From NCBI GenBank assembly GCA_944472155.2, contig OX235279.1:173641868-173705867 (forward strand): a DNA stretch of 64,000 nucleotides. The letters run 5' to 3'. Source of the DNA: Trichobilharzia szidati. Lineage: Eukaryota; Platyhelminthes; Trematoda; Strigeidida; Schistosomatidae. The notes below the pieces were generated by a model. That model saw only the letters and a program-made list of their open reading frames with translations, ran no database searches and was not told where the DNA came from. Positions 23,540 through 35,099 of this stretch are shown here, in pieces. Position 1 is the first letter of the stretch. Each line of letters starts with the position of its first letter. Position numbers and translations under genes: made by a program.

Positions 23540-24563
23540 CTGCTTCCTTCCTGCTTCCAAGATAGATAATTTTGTAGTTCATATTGCTAAGCAAGCGGTA
23601 ACAACACTATCCAGAAAACAAGACTTATTCAAGTGACTGTAACTTATTTTATGTAACTTATTTTGAGACAGCTCGGTCACTATTATTAGGCTTTACCTCG
23701 CTGCGAAATGTGTCTCAGATGGAGACAAACAATACCTAACCCAAAAAGGACTCAGTGACAAAACCCTATTCATAGCATCTTGGCAAAGCGGTGGATGTAA
23801 GAAGCATAGTATGGACTAGGGCAAGATTTTTCAAAGATAAATGTCTTAAGGACAAAAGTTTGATCTTTATCAGCAGGTAGCTTCCAAAATAGATGCAAGC
23901 TTTCGAATGGTAACTCAATGAGGAGTGGTTGTGTAGGGGATAAAAGAAATTCCCAAGTCCATTTGAGCTTGAAACATTTGAGCACATACGATCAATACGC
24001 TCCTTTCTTCTAATTGAGACTAAGGAATGCGAATGAAGGCTAGTTAGAGCTTTAAAGAACTGGAGGATGGTGGTTGCATTGGGTAGTAGCTGTACACTGT
24101 CATAATTTCTCATCTTCTAACTCACCTAAATGGGCTGGTATACAGCCAAACGTTTATCGTTTCTGTCATATCTGTTGTGGCATCGTTATGAACAGCCTGG
24201 AGATCAAGTTAGGCTAAATAGACTAAGGAATCAACCAGTTGGTTGACAAAGCTATCAGTCCATCAGAAGACATGGTCGCATAACAGTCACTCGGCATATT
24301 TCTGTTTGAAACAAACAACAAACGAATCCAAAGCAACTGGCTTCCTACGGGCACATTGCTATTATGATAAATCTACCCTGCCTCAGCATTAAGAATTCAT
24401 TCTTAATAACCCCTATACTTGGTTTCCATACCCATCAACCACAGCGTCTGTTCATCTTTTGAACATTATAGATCTAGGCAGTAAACTTTTGCTGCTAATA
24501 TGTTCTCGGTGAATTCCTCCAAGAGCAGTACGAAATAGAAAGCAGCGTAAACTGCTCCAAAAT
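23540..24563. repeat. Low-copy unit A, duplicated at 43325-44338
   Basis: About 1.02 kb with high identity to 43325-44338 in the same orientation. It contains a 115-codon minus-strand frame (23766-24113) that stays open in both copies but has no recognisable domain. In the first locus it is directly continuous with unit B; in the second a breakpoint falls at exactly this edge. Confidence 0.85.
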
Positions 24564-24932
24564 TTATAGTAATTACGCCTACGAGGACACTTAGAGAGGC
24601 ACAAATTCGATATAAAAGAAGATGAAGGCATTCAAGAAATTTTGCTTCTTTATGAGCAGTCTTCAATAGACCGCTCCGAAAATGCTTGTAAGCCTCCCTT
24701 GGAATGATCATTCTACCTGAGTGACTGTAGGTGCAGGTGATTTTGTGTGCTGAGCTTGCTTAAATAGTAAGAGCAATAATAACAGATTCAAGGTGACCCC
24801 TTACGAAAATCCTATGTTTGAGTGGCGTCACACTGAGCAGCCAAGATTAACTCTTTCACGAAATTCCTATTCATCCTAGTCATTCGCAAACTGTCACTAA
24901 ACCCAGTTGCTGGTGTTAACATGAGCTATTTT
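24564..24932. repeat. Low-copy unit B, present inverted at 41365-41744
   Basis: Continuous with unit A here. In the second locus it is on the opposite strand, and the RTE 5' end follows it, including the 14-bp target site. The duplication therefore happened after the RTE insertion. Confidence 0.85.
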
Positions 24933-27900
24933 AACCTCGCCTAGATTACTAGGTCACTAGTATTCTAGCCGGTCCCAAGCCCGGATAAAGAGGGAAGGTT
25001 GGGTCGTGGTGCTAGCAACTCCACCCCCAAAACTTAACCAAATTGCTACTAAAACTTCAACGCACAAATATATTCAAAATTCTACAAATACAAACAATGA
25101 CCTTATTTTTCGCTGGAATCGGAAAAGTGAAATGAAGCAGGCTGGTGAAAGCCTTCGGGAAGCCAGTCAGCCGATGTGCCTGCCTTCTTTCGATGAAAGC
25201 AAAAATAAGGATGGGGACGTGGAATATTCGTACAATGTACGAAACTGGATAGGCTGCTCAGGTAGCCGCAGAAATGAGGAGATATAAAATAGAAGTGTTG
25301 GGAATCTGCGAGAGCAGATGGAACGGATTCGGAAGGTGCCAACTGCCAACTGGAGAGACAATAATCTACTCCGGTCACCCAGAGGACGATCACGAGCACA
25401 CCGAGGGAGTAGCCATCATGATGTCACCAACAGCGGCTAAGGCTCTCATGCAGTGGGAACCAATCTCCTCCAGGATAATGACAGCCAGGTTCAACTCAAA
25501 AGGAAAAAAGGTTACAATCATTCAGTGCTATGCGCCTACAAACGTCTCAGAACAAGAGAAGAAGGAGGATTTCTACAGACAACTACAAGCAGTAATGGAC
25601 AACGTCCCAAATGGTGATATCAGAATCCTGATGGGTGATATGAATGCGAAGCTAGGAGGAGACAATACAGGAAGAGAACACACCATGGGTCGCGAGGCCC
25701 TCGTTGAAATGAACGACAATGGTGAACTCTTCTCAGACTTCTGCGCCTTCAATGATTTGGTGATTGGTGGCAGTGTGTTCAAACACAGGGATATACACAA
25801 GGCGACATGGATTTCACCAGATGAACACACCACAAACCAGATAGACTTCATTTCAATCTCAAGGAAGTGGAGACGGGGCCTACTGGACACAAGATCGAGG
25901 AGAGGAACAGATGTGGGTTCAGACCACTATCTAGTACAAAGGACTTTCAAGGTGAAGCTAAAATCCTCGAGGATAGCTGGGGATGGGCCACAATGCAAGT
26001 TCAACACTCACAAACTGATGGACACAATTACAAAGGACACTTTCACTGCAACTGTCAGAGCAAAGCAGGAAACACTACGTGGCACCACTGAGGAATCATC
26101 CGTGGAAGACCATTGGAACTCTCTGAAGGTGATTTTCAACGAAACGCGTTCAACGGTTTTAGGAAGAAAGAAGAGACAAGACAAGGAATGGCTCTCAACG
26201 GACACTTGGAAGCTAATAGAGGAGAGGAGAATGGTGAAAGAGAAAATGATTCAATGCAAAGATGGACAAGAGAAAGAGACGCTGAGCTCAACTTACACAG
26301 CACTGGACAAAGAAGTGAAGAAGAGTGCCAGGAAGGACAAAAGACAATTCTACGACAACCTGGCTACTGAAGCTGAGAAGGCAGCAGGCAAAAGGGACCT
26401 GAGGACACTATATCAGATAACCAAGTCTCTATCCGGGAAGAGATCAACACAAGTGAAACCTATAAAAGACAGCCAAGGGAACCCAATTACCAAAGAAGAA
26501 AGACAGATTAAACAATGGGCGGACCACTTCAAAGGACTCTTGAACCGACCACCACCTACAACCCGTCCAGAAATACCAACAACAGCACGTACACAACTGC
26601 AAGTTGACACCAATCCTCCAACGAAAGCTGAAGTCTTGAATGCAGTCAAGCTTCTGAAAGCTGGAAAAGCAGCTGGACCAGATGGAATACCCCCTGAAGC
26701 ACTGAAGCGGACCCAGAGACGACAGCAGATATGCTGACTCCATCATTGCAAAAGGTCTGGAAGGAGGGAAAGCTGCCTACTGACTGGAGGAAAGGTTACC
26801 TCGTGAAACTACCAAAGAAGGGCGACCTAGGACTCTGCAAGAACTGGTGAGGAATCATGCTCCTGTCGACGCCAAGTAAAATCCTGAGTCGCATCATCCT
26901 GGAGAGAATAAAGGACGCACTGGATACAGAACTCCGACCAGAACAAGCTGGATTCAGGAAAGGCAAATCATGTTCTGACCAAACTGCAACTCTACGCATC
27001 ATCATCACAGAACAAAGCATGGAATGGCAATCAAACCTCTACCTCAACTTTATACACTTTGAGAAGGCCTTCGACAGACAGCGTTGACCGCGAAGTAATT
27101 TGGAAACTACTCAAGTACTACGGCGTACCCCAAATATTCATCAACCTTATTCAACAGCTGTACGACAACGGCACATGTCAAGTGATCCACAACGGAAAAC
27201 TCAGCGAGGCGTTTGGAGTAAACACAGGAGTCAGACAAGGGTGTTTATTATCACCAATGATATTCCTAATTGTGGTGGACTGGATTATGCGTCAGACAGT
27301 GGGAAACGAGAAGACAGGGATATCCTGGACCGACGTGAAGAACCTAGAAGACCTGGATTTCGCGCGTGGATGATTTATGTTTGATGTCACACAAGATCGA
27401 AGGCTTACAAGCGAAAACCGACAAACTGGTCGAAGAAGCAGCAAAGACAGGACTCCAGGTGAACATAGACAAGACGGAGGTTATGAAAATAACCAACCAA
27501 CAACAACAACAGCAGCAACATCCAGCGCCAATCACAGTCAACTCGTGGGATTTGAAAGAGGTTACTTCTTTCACTTATCTAGGGAGCATTGTCTCAACTA
27601 CAGGAGGAACGGACGAGGATGTCAAATCGAGAATCGGGAAGGCGAGAAACACATTCATCAACCTGAAACCAATCTGGAAATCTTCCAATGTCACTCAGCA
27701 TCAACAACAAAATTCGGATTTTCAATACAAACGTCAAGTCAGTCAGTTCTTCTATACGGATGGATCAGAAACTTGGCCAGTGGGTCACAAAGAATATTTC
27801 CAACAGCCTGTTGCAGACCTTTATCAACAACTGTCTTCGCTGGCTCTATACTGAAGATCAGATGGCCAGAAAGAACAAGAACCAACAAGAAACTATGGGA

Positions 27901-28214
27901 ACAAACAAAACAAGAACCAATCGCCCAACAAATATGCAGGAGAAGGTGGAGATGGATGGATTGGACACTCGCTGAGGAGGCCGTTGGGTGACATCGCGCG
28001 TCAGGCCATCACTCGAGTGGAACCCGAAAGGGAAGCGGCGAGTGGGACATCAGTGCTAGGGTGACATGGAGGAGATTGTGTGAACAGGAACTGAAACAGT
28101 ATGGATTAACATGGATGCAAGTGAAAAATACAGCAGAAGACAGAAGCAAGTGGAGGCGTGCAGTTGAAGCCCTATGTTCCACTAGGAACCCAAGGGAACA
28201 ATAATAATAGTAAT
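24933..28214 (+). mobile_element. RTE-clade LINE (SR2-like), copy 2, with target duplication
   Basis: A 3.28-kb insertion flanked by a 14-bp direct repeat, ACATGAGCTATTTT, at 24919-24932 and 28215-28228. The 3' end is a short TAA-type run (about 28200-28214), as usual for RTE. Compared with copy 1 the 5' end may be slightly truncated. The coding part is open through the endonuclease and broken many times in the reverse transcriptase, mostly by 4-bp tandem duplications. Confidence 0.92.
25274..27991 (+). pseudogene. RTE endonuclease-reverse transcriptase, broken in the RT half
   Basis: The endonuclease and RT start are open for 487 codons (25274-26737): ESRW, GDMNAKLGG, NQIDFI, GSDHYLV, then AAGPDGIPPEAL. 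A 1-nt deletion ends this frame near 26706. Further on come a TGA for Arg (CKNW*GIM, about 26848), GACA duplicated at 27073-27080 after KAFD, a 4-nt insertion (27361-27368) between FA and DD of the catalytic motif, and exact 4-bp duplications at 27739-27746, 27758-27765 and 27954-27961. A CAA run (about 27500-27518) codes polyQ. The TWNIR block upstream is separated from the ATG by TAG, as in copy 1. The element could not make an active polymerase. Confidence 0.88.
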
Positions 28215-28383
28215 ACATGAGCTATTTTCGGGATGACGACAGTGTATAGGACAGTTCCAGGTGCCTTTGAAAAAAATGCAAGGAACAGACGAACCGGAAT
28301 ATCCATGTCTTATCAAACCCTGTAATGAATTTATGTTGTGCTGTCAGAGAACAGCCATTCCAGGAGTAAATACTGGTTGCAGA

Positions 28384-28575
28384 CTAATAACGACCTTGCA
28401 TGAAGGATTTCATCATGAGCTGACATCAAAGAGAAGTACTGGGAAACCTGGGAGTACTGGACAGCTGTTTCACTCTAGTCTGAGGCGCTTCATCAGTACG
28501 CAACCAACGTTGTTCGAACCCAGGCCCTTCTGGTTACAAGGCGAGTTCCTAGACCATTGAGCCACCGGGACCCGA
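28384..28575 (-). ncRNA. tRNA-derived SINE with hammerhead core (Sm-alpha type)
   Basis: Minus strand. A Pol III-like head contains TGGCTCAATGG (A box) and GGGTTCGAAC (B box). It is followed by a hammerhead core: CTGATGA (28490-28496), a short stem with CTC/GAG, GAAAC, a palindromic ACAGCTGT stem III and the expected cleavage triplet GTC before CAGTACTCC. Sm-alpha elements with active hammerheads are known in schistosomes. All core bases that I can check are present, so self-cleavage is possible but not shown. Confidence 0.75.
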
Positions 28576-28765
28576 CTCAATGGTCCTTGAATTCTAACTT
28601 CTGCCAATTCACGACATAGCGCGACCATTTCGCAATGTCTTCTTCGATGAGTTACTGCCTCATCTTCAACCTGCTGTGTCCTACTGGTCACGGCTTCCCA
28701 CTAGAACCCCAGGTCACTGCCTGAATAGGGCCAGTCGCTAGTCACCATCAGATCAAGTAACATTG

Positions 28766-28990
28766 CATCGGGTCCTAATGACTCAAAGGTCTACGAGCTC
28801 GCCTTGCAACCAGAAGGTCCTGGGTTCGAACAACGGTGGGTTCGCTCTGGTGAAGAGTCCCAAACTAGGATAAGGGAAACAGCTGTCCAGTACTCCCTGC
28901 AGGTTTTCCAGTGGTTCTCTAACTGATCTCAGCTCATGATGAAATCCTCCATGCAATCAAACGAAAATCCCTACAAAACCAATACTTGAA
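28766..28990 (+). ncRNA. tRNA-derived SINE with mutated hammerhead core
   Basis: Plus-strand relative of 28384-28575, facing away from it. The B-box-like GGGTTCGAAC is present. The core reads CTGGTGA (28847-28853) instead of CTGATGA, then GTCCCAAACTAGGAT, GAAAC and AGCTGTC. The A-to-G change in the invariant core should abolish cleavage. Confidence 0.7.
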
Positions 28991-29307
28991 AAATAATAAC
29001 GGCCTTGTTGTATGTGAGAAATCAACCCTGTTTTCCTGTCCAGAGTAACAAGGTCTGTTATTAAACATTGGGAGATATCTAGTATTTAAATAATAAGAGC
29101 TTGAAAACTGTTTTACACAGCCGATAGTCATCTCGCTGGTGTTCAAGTAAGCCTTTTGAGCTTGTCACGGACTTTTATGCTGAGAGTCATAAAGACTGTT
29201 TTTAGCCAACACAAACAGTCCCTGAGAATTTTTTCCTGGACTTCCCAGTCATGCATGGTTCAATTGATCAAACACTCATTCCCGACTTTTGCCTCATCAC
29301 ATACTAA
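28991..29307. other. Unassigned spacer before CR1 copy A
   Basis: No domain, repeat end or RNA gene recognised. Confidence 0.4.
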
Positions 29308-29323
29308 CTAGTAGAAGTTCATT

Positions 29324-30439
29324 ATGTCAAAAGTACCACATAAATGTGTTAGGGCGGAGTGTTACTTTTTGGTAGATGATGGAATACAGTGTAATAACTG
29401 TAAAAAGTGGTATCATAAGATGTGTACTGGATTACGTCCAGCTGCATACAAACGTTGTAGTGCTCCAACATCCCACTGGATGTGCAGAATGTGTTGCTCC
29501 CCAAAGATGACTTTAATAAGGGAATCTCACGAACTACTGTCTAAAGCCATGGAACTTCCTGATGATAGCGTGGCTAGTAAGAGTGACACGGACTGCCCGT
29601 CTGAAGATGACGCAGTAAGTGTCATCATGAATGTTACCACACCGGCTGTCACTATCCCAGTTACCCCGGAAGTAAAACGTACTAGGCGTTTGAAGCGTCT
29701 TAGTAAGCGAAAAGGTAACGAAACGGAAGCTGCAGACAGCATCTCAGCACCAGAGAACACTGTAAGCGAAGTTCACCATGAAGGTGGTGCAGACACTGAT
29801 CTTGATTGTACCATCAAAAACTGCAGCAGCCCTGAGAAGCAACTGCAGGCAGATGATAAGTGGGTAACAAAAAGAAGCAATCGGAAGAAATATAGTAATA
29901 TTGATGGTAGGCAAACGTCTGTCACCTGTAGCCAGGCTGCATCAATAGTGGTGAGAAAAGACGTAGCCATTGCTGAATACGACAAGCTCTCCTTAGACTC
30001 TAACATAATTGTTGGAAATTTAGAAGACTCGAAAGAATCTGATCCCGTGAAAAGGCACGATCACGACCTTAAATTAGTGAGTAGTATTATAAGGAAGATG
30101 CTCCCAGCGAATTTCCATGGAGTATCGATTAACAAGCTGATTAGAATAGGCAAAAGAGATGATGAATGTTCTAATCAGCGTAGGTTGCTTAAAGTAGTCT
30201 TAGGTTCTCCTGATGAACGGAATCATCTACTGGCTAATGTACACAACCTTGCCGGGTCAGGAATTTCAGTCAGACCTGATTTATCTCTTGAAGACAGACT
30301 TAAACGAAAAGAAGTTTTGTCCCAGCTAGAAACAAGACGTAAAAATGGTGAGACTAACCTTAAACTGGTGGGTTTTCAAATAGTCAGGTCTCCGAAACGT
30401 ATGCTTCCAAGACCTGTGTGGATAAGCCAGACCGCATAG
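29324..30439 (+). CDS. CR1 ORF1: PHD-like finger and RNA-binding-like domain
   Basis: A 371-residue protein starting at MSKVPHKC. A C4HC3 PHD-like finger is formed by C8/C13, C23/C26, H31/C34 and C54/C57 (spacing read from the sequence). A Ser/Thr-rich and basic stretch follows (KRTRRLKRLSKRK near 115). A compact domain from about 228 to 325 starts NIIVGNLEDS and resembles the ORF1 folds of CR1 elements. It would bind the LINE RNA. The frame overlaps ORF2 by 22 bases, which is common in CR1. It is intact, in contrast with copy B, where one base change makes a stop at 46632-46634. Confidence 0.85.
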   Translation: MSKVPHKCVRAECYFLVDDGIQCNNCKKWYHKMCTGLRPAAYKRCSAPTSHWMCRMCCSPKMTLIRESHELLSKAMELPDDSVASKSDTDCPSEDDAVSVIMNVTTPAVTIPVTPEVKRTRRLKRLSKRKGNETEAADSISAPENTVSEVHHEGGADTDLDCTIKNCSSPEKQLQADDKWVTKRSNRKKYSNIDGRQTSVTCSQAASIVVRKDVAIAEYDKLSLDSNIIVGNLEDSKESDPVKRHDHDLKLVSSIIRKMLPANFHGVSINKLIRIGKRDDECSNQRRLLKVVLGSPDERNHLLANVHNLAGSGISVRPDLSLEDRLKRKEVLSQLETRRKNGETNLKLVGFQIVRSPKRMLPRPVWISQTA

Positions 30440-33280
30440 GAAGCCTGAAGGTAGTGTACACTAATATACGTAGTATCGGGAACAAATTTCACGAGCTAGG
30501 TGTATTAGTGGAAGACCTTAGCCCAGGTATTGTGGTCATTGCTGAGACATGGCTGGTTTCTGGATTAGATGACACACCTGAGCTATGCGGATTTAGTTGC
30601 TTGCGCAGCGACAGGGTTAAGGGTCGTAGAGGTGGCGGAGTTGCTCTGTACATCAACAACTCCCTACATGTGGGTTCCGTGAAATCTGAAGCGCATGACA
30701 GTGGGACAAGTGAGGTAATTAGCTGTGAAGTAAGCTTTGCAACTGGCACTCTACTCATTGGAGTTCTGTATAGAAGTCCCTATTGTCAGTGTGATGACTT
30801 TATTTTAGATCACCTCAAACAATGGAGTAAACACAGTAGCTGTCTTATTCTAGGTGATTTTAATGCACCTCATATAGACTGGGTAGCTGTCACATCTCCA
30901 GGATCCGCTAATAAGTTTGACAGCCGGTTACTCTTGACTACCATGGAAAGTGCCCTGACACAACATGTCCTAGGTAGTACAAGATTCGGTTCTACCCAAG
31001 GATCTTCCTTGCTGGACTTAGTGCTTACTCATGACAACGACGACGTGGATGGTCTGGTTATTCATCCACCTCTAGCAAACAGTGATCATGGGGTGTTAGA
31101 TTTTAACTTAAGGGCTGGCAATTTAGCCAGTTTTCAACCCAAATCCCGACCTAGTGTTTGGCATGCTGACATAGTCGCTATAAAGGAGCGTGCTTCAACT
31201 GCCGACTGGTCAGTCAATATGGTCTCATCCATTGAAGATGAATGGGATAGATTTAAGGATACACTTGAGAGGGTTACCACTGATTTCATTCCCTGGAGGG
31301 TTCCTAAAAGGCCAACAAATCGGCCACCATGGAGAAATAGACAAGCCATAACACTCCTAAGACGGAGAAAAACCTTCTGGTATCTCTTTGTTTCTATTGG
31401 GCTACAGCAGTTCCGGCTGAAATACTGTGAAACCAGAAACCAGTGTAAAACTTCGATTCACCAGTCAAGGATAGCTTACGAAACCCAGTTAGTTAAAAGT
31501 TCACCAGGCTGCCGAAAAAGACTCTTCTCATATATCAAGAGAAGAACACGTAAGAGTGATGCTATCCCACCTCTTATGCTTGAAGACGACCAGACAAACA
31601 TGGCTGAGGATAACTTGACTAAGGCTGAGGCTTTGTCCAAGCACTTTAGTCAAGTATTCTCTGATAATATTGATACCAACTTTGTAACTTTTCCAGAAGG
31701 TAACTTGAAAATGGCACCCTTATACATTGGAAAGGACACTGTCCTAAAGTGGCTTCTAAGGCTCAATCCTGGTAAGTCCAGTGGCCCTGATGAACTCCAC
31801 CCACATATATTAACAGCATTGGCTGAAAACATAGCCGAGCCAAGCCATTGTCGGTAATCTTCAATATATCTCTGGACCAGTCTAAATGTCCAAGAGACTG
31901 ACTGGAAAGAAGCCATCATTAGTCCGGTCTTCAAAACCGGATCTAGAAACTTAGTTCAGAACTATCGTCCTGTTAGTTTGACCAGTATTGTTGTTAAACT
32001 ACTAGAAAGAATAATTCGTGATGCTATCACATTCAGTTCATTGAAGGGAACAAACTTTTCGCTGTGGAACAGCATGGTTTTAGAGCAAGCAGGTCATTCT
32101 TGCTTGACCAACCTTCTTTTGGCCAGAGAAAGTTGGGCAAACTCAGCTGATGCTAATATACCGGTGGATGCCATATTCATCGACCTTAGCAAGGCATTTG
32201 ACAGGGTTTCTCATTCAGGTCTTCCAGTAAAGTTAGGTAGTCTGGGAATCAATAAAGTGGTTTCCGACTGGATTCAAGACTTTCTAAAGGACAGAAGACA
32301 AAGAGTACGAGTTAACGGGGTTTTATCAACATGGGAATCGGTTAAGAGTGGCGTTCCTCAGGGTACAATTCTAGGCCCACTTCTTTTCCTGATTTATGTT
32401 AATGAGATTCCATCGGTAGTTAAGTCATCCTGCTTACTGTTTGCTGATGACATCAAGATATGGAGGGCTTTACACGATGACAGTGATCAACTTGCTTTGC
32501 AGGAGGATTTAAACTTGTTAAGTGATTGGTGTAAGCACTGGGCTTTGGAGATTAACTTAAGCAAGAGTGTAGTTATGCATGTATCTCATAGTCACGTGCA
32601 CAATTACTCAATGGATGGCATTGCTCTCCCAGTGGTCACTGAGTACAAGGACTTGGGAGTGGTTGTGCAACATGACTTGAAAACAGCAACAAACTGTAGA
32701 GCTGCAGCCACTAAGGGTTTTCGAATATTATGGGCCATACGCAAGCAAGGCTTTTGCGAACTTTGACGCTGATATATTTCGTATATTATATCCGACTTAT
32801 ATCAGAGCTCATTTGGAATATGGGATCCAGGCAGCGAGCCCGTGTTTCAAATACGAAATAGACTTATTAGAAAGGGTGCAAAGAGTAGGATCTAAGCTAA
32901 TAAAGGGTTTCTCAACCCTCTCATATGAGGAGAGGTTAAGTCGACTGGGTTTATTTCCACTGTCATACAGACGACTTAGGGGTGACCTGATACTAGCATA
33001 CCGTATCCTAAGAAATGATTTTGGAGCTAATTTATCTAATTTATTTCTTCCTTCTAGCACCAACCAATTGCGAGGACATCACCTCAAGGTTCAAAAACCA
33101 CGGTCGAATCGACTGTGTCTGGAGATCCGTTTTTCGCATCGAATTGTGAACCCTTGGAACTCCCTACCGGAACACGTCGTATCAGCGCCATCCGCTGATT
33201 CATTCAAGGCGAGATTGGACCTCCTGTGTGTAACAAATCGAAAGGATTACCACAGGCATATAGCCTACAATCCTAAATAA
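30418..33280 (+). pseudogene. CR1 ORF2: endonuclease intact, reverse transcriptase frameshifted
   Basis: The endonuclease is open to 31857: TNIRS, IAETWL, LYRSP, LILGDFNAPHIDW, LLDLVLTHD and ANSDHGVLDF are the expected AP-type motifs. RT motifs follow: SGPDELHPHIL, NYRPVSLTSIV, FIDLSKAFDRVSHSG, SGVPQGTILGPLLFLIYVN, LLFADDIKIWRA (catalytic FADD), and the thumb LERVQR..YRRLRGDLI. The RT is broken by AGCCA duplicated at 31838-31847, GACT at 31896-31903, a near-duplication at 32031-32040, AGCA at 32084-32091 and CAAG at 32742-32749. The catalytic residues themselves are kept. The same five changes are in copy B. Confidence 0.88.
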
Positions 33281-33290
33281 ATTGTATACT

Positions 33291-35099
33291 GTAAATCAAT
33301 GGCATTTTCACTGGCACATGCAATAGCGGGAATGTTTTCTTCTTTCACTTCACACTTGTTGTAAAATTCAAACACACCATTATTATCTGAACAATGATGT
33401 CAGGAGTAGATCTTGAAAGACGGTCCTCTCATTCCTTCTTACCCATATTAATGAGACGTGATTAGCTGAGTTAGGTAATTCTAAAAATCGACTACCTAAT
33501 CCTCATTGGCTATAGACCGCTATGTTTATTGAGATTTAGAGATTATTAGCAAGAATTTTGTAAAATCTGGAGACGTGTTCAGTAGATCGCCATCAGGCGC
33601 TAATTCAGGTGATGCTACTGAGACAACCCTGTGAATTTGTCACTATGGAAAAAGACAATAAATAATATGCGTGAGAAGTTACTATACCCGATCAGGAAGA
33701 CCTATGGCAAGTTTTAGTACAAGCTGTTATGGACAATTGAATAACGCTTAGTTTTTGAGTGATAGCGGATGACCAGTTTGATTCCATGCATATCCATTTG
33801 TCTCCGATAACTGTCAATAGTTCGGGTGATATGAAGTCCTTCTAATCCTCTAAACTAAGTGAATCGTATTACACGGCTAAAGAACTCGGCTTCGATTGAA
33901 AGGAACAACTGCTAAGTGTTTAAATCATTTCCAGCTGTCTAGCAAGCGCTATTGGTTAACTTGAGTAGTTTCCAACCACCTGGCAATATTTTAGTATATA
34001 TGATCTTCCGATACGACCTTAAGAATTCGGTTCACTAACAGACCTGTAGGAGGTATAATAAATTTATTGAGTCAACTGATTCTCAGTGATCGGTTTTTCT
34101 GCAGATATTAACTAGACTGATACAAATATATGAGTGGACCGGTGATAACTCTGAAAAAATGGTCGTTCATAATAAGCGTATTCAAGAAAACAGATGTAAG
34201 TGATGTAAGTGATTAATGAGGACCAGAAATATTTATGAATTCTTTTGGAAACTTTCTCTAAGGGGTCTTCTCATCTAGACTAAGTTTTCCATTTCTCTGT
34301 CAACTATGCTTTAATCAGAAGAAGCTAATTTTGTTCTTGTAAGCACACCTTGATCACACACGGCGGCTTCCAGAAGCCATTGATGGAAGTTTTTTTGTAT
34401 TCCATGAAAAAAGGAATAGGAATCTACCTGAAGAGGCCAAACCTGTGTGTTCAGAAGGAATTTGTACAGCCACTTTCTTTTCTTAATTACTCTTCATTTT
34501 TTCCAAAATTATGCATTATGCAATCCACGTGTTGCAACCATTTCTACCTTTTAATTGTGTGTATTACTTTTCTTATCACCCCATTGACTGACATGTGAAT
34601 ACTGACAAATTATTGTTAACAAACATATCAGTGCCACTTGATTGGTAAACTGTTGTGTATTGTAATAAAAATGCTACATATATTAGAGTAGAGCCAGAGA
34701 TGGGGGGGGGATCTAATTGGAAAGTAAATATTTCTTCACTCAATCTTTCTGTTTTCTAAATGTCTAAAGGGTGATTTTTCCTACAAAAGAACGACTTGCC
34801 GAGATGATGTGTCATGGAATTCCCTAATTCATAAGGACTCCTTTTTCCACATGTTAACTTCCTTTCACAAAGATATTACTTCTGTACCATTACAACATTG
34901 CAGTTCTTTAAATAAAATTTACGCTTAAAGTGTAGTTTTATTTCTGTGTTTCTGTTGACACTTTTATTGGAAGATGGGAATTGTTCTTACAAAATGTGTG
35001 TTTTACACCACAGAAATAAATTCATTATTGGCACTGGATAAACAACACAATCATCAAATGATCGGCTCTAATCTCTGTCTAGACAAACTCATGTCACTC
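33291..35099. other. Unassigned AT-rich stretch
   Basis: About 1.8 kb. It holds a G10 run near 34690 and an 82-codon frame (34350-34598) without domain. Nothing else supported. Confidence 0.5.

Larger units (their letters stand above)
29308..33290 (+). mobile_element. CR1-clade LINE, copy A
   Basis: Nearly full-length coding part with ORF1 and ORF2 overlapping. It is close to identical with copy B at 45.5-49.6 kb, but the flanks differ on both sides. Copy B has a longer 5' leader, so A is a 5'-truncated separate insertion or duplication. The 3' end is near AAATAAATTGTA at 33275-33290. The two copies share the same frame-breaking insertions. Confidence 0.88.

Noticed and set aside
27344..27574. 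Cysteine-run frame on the minus strand
   Set aside because: It is the antisense of the CAA/polyQ run in the RTE reverse transcriptase.
29324..29500. PHD-like finger as a host chromatin protein
   Set aside because: It is followed by an overlapping LINE ORF2 and is duplicated with it at 45.7 kb; such fingers occur in CR1 ORF1.
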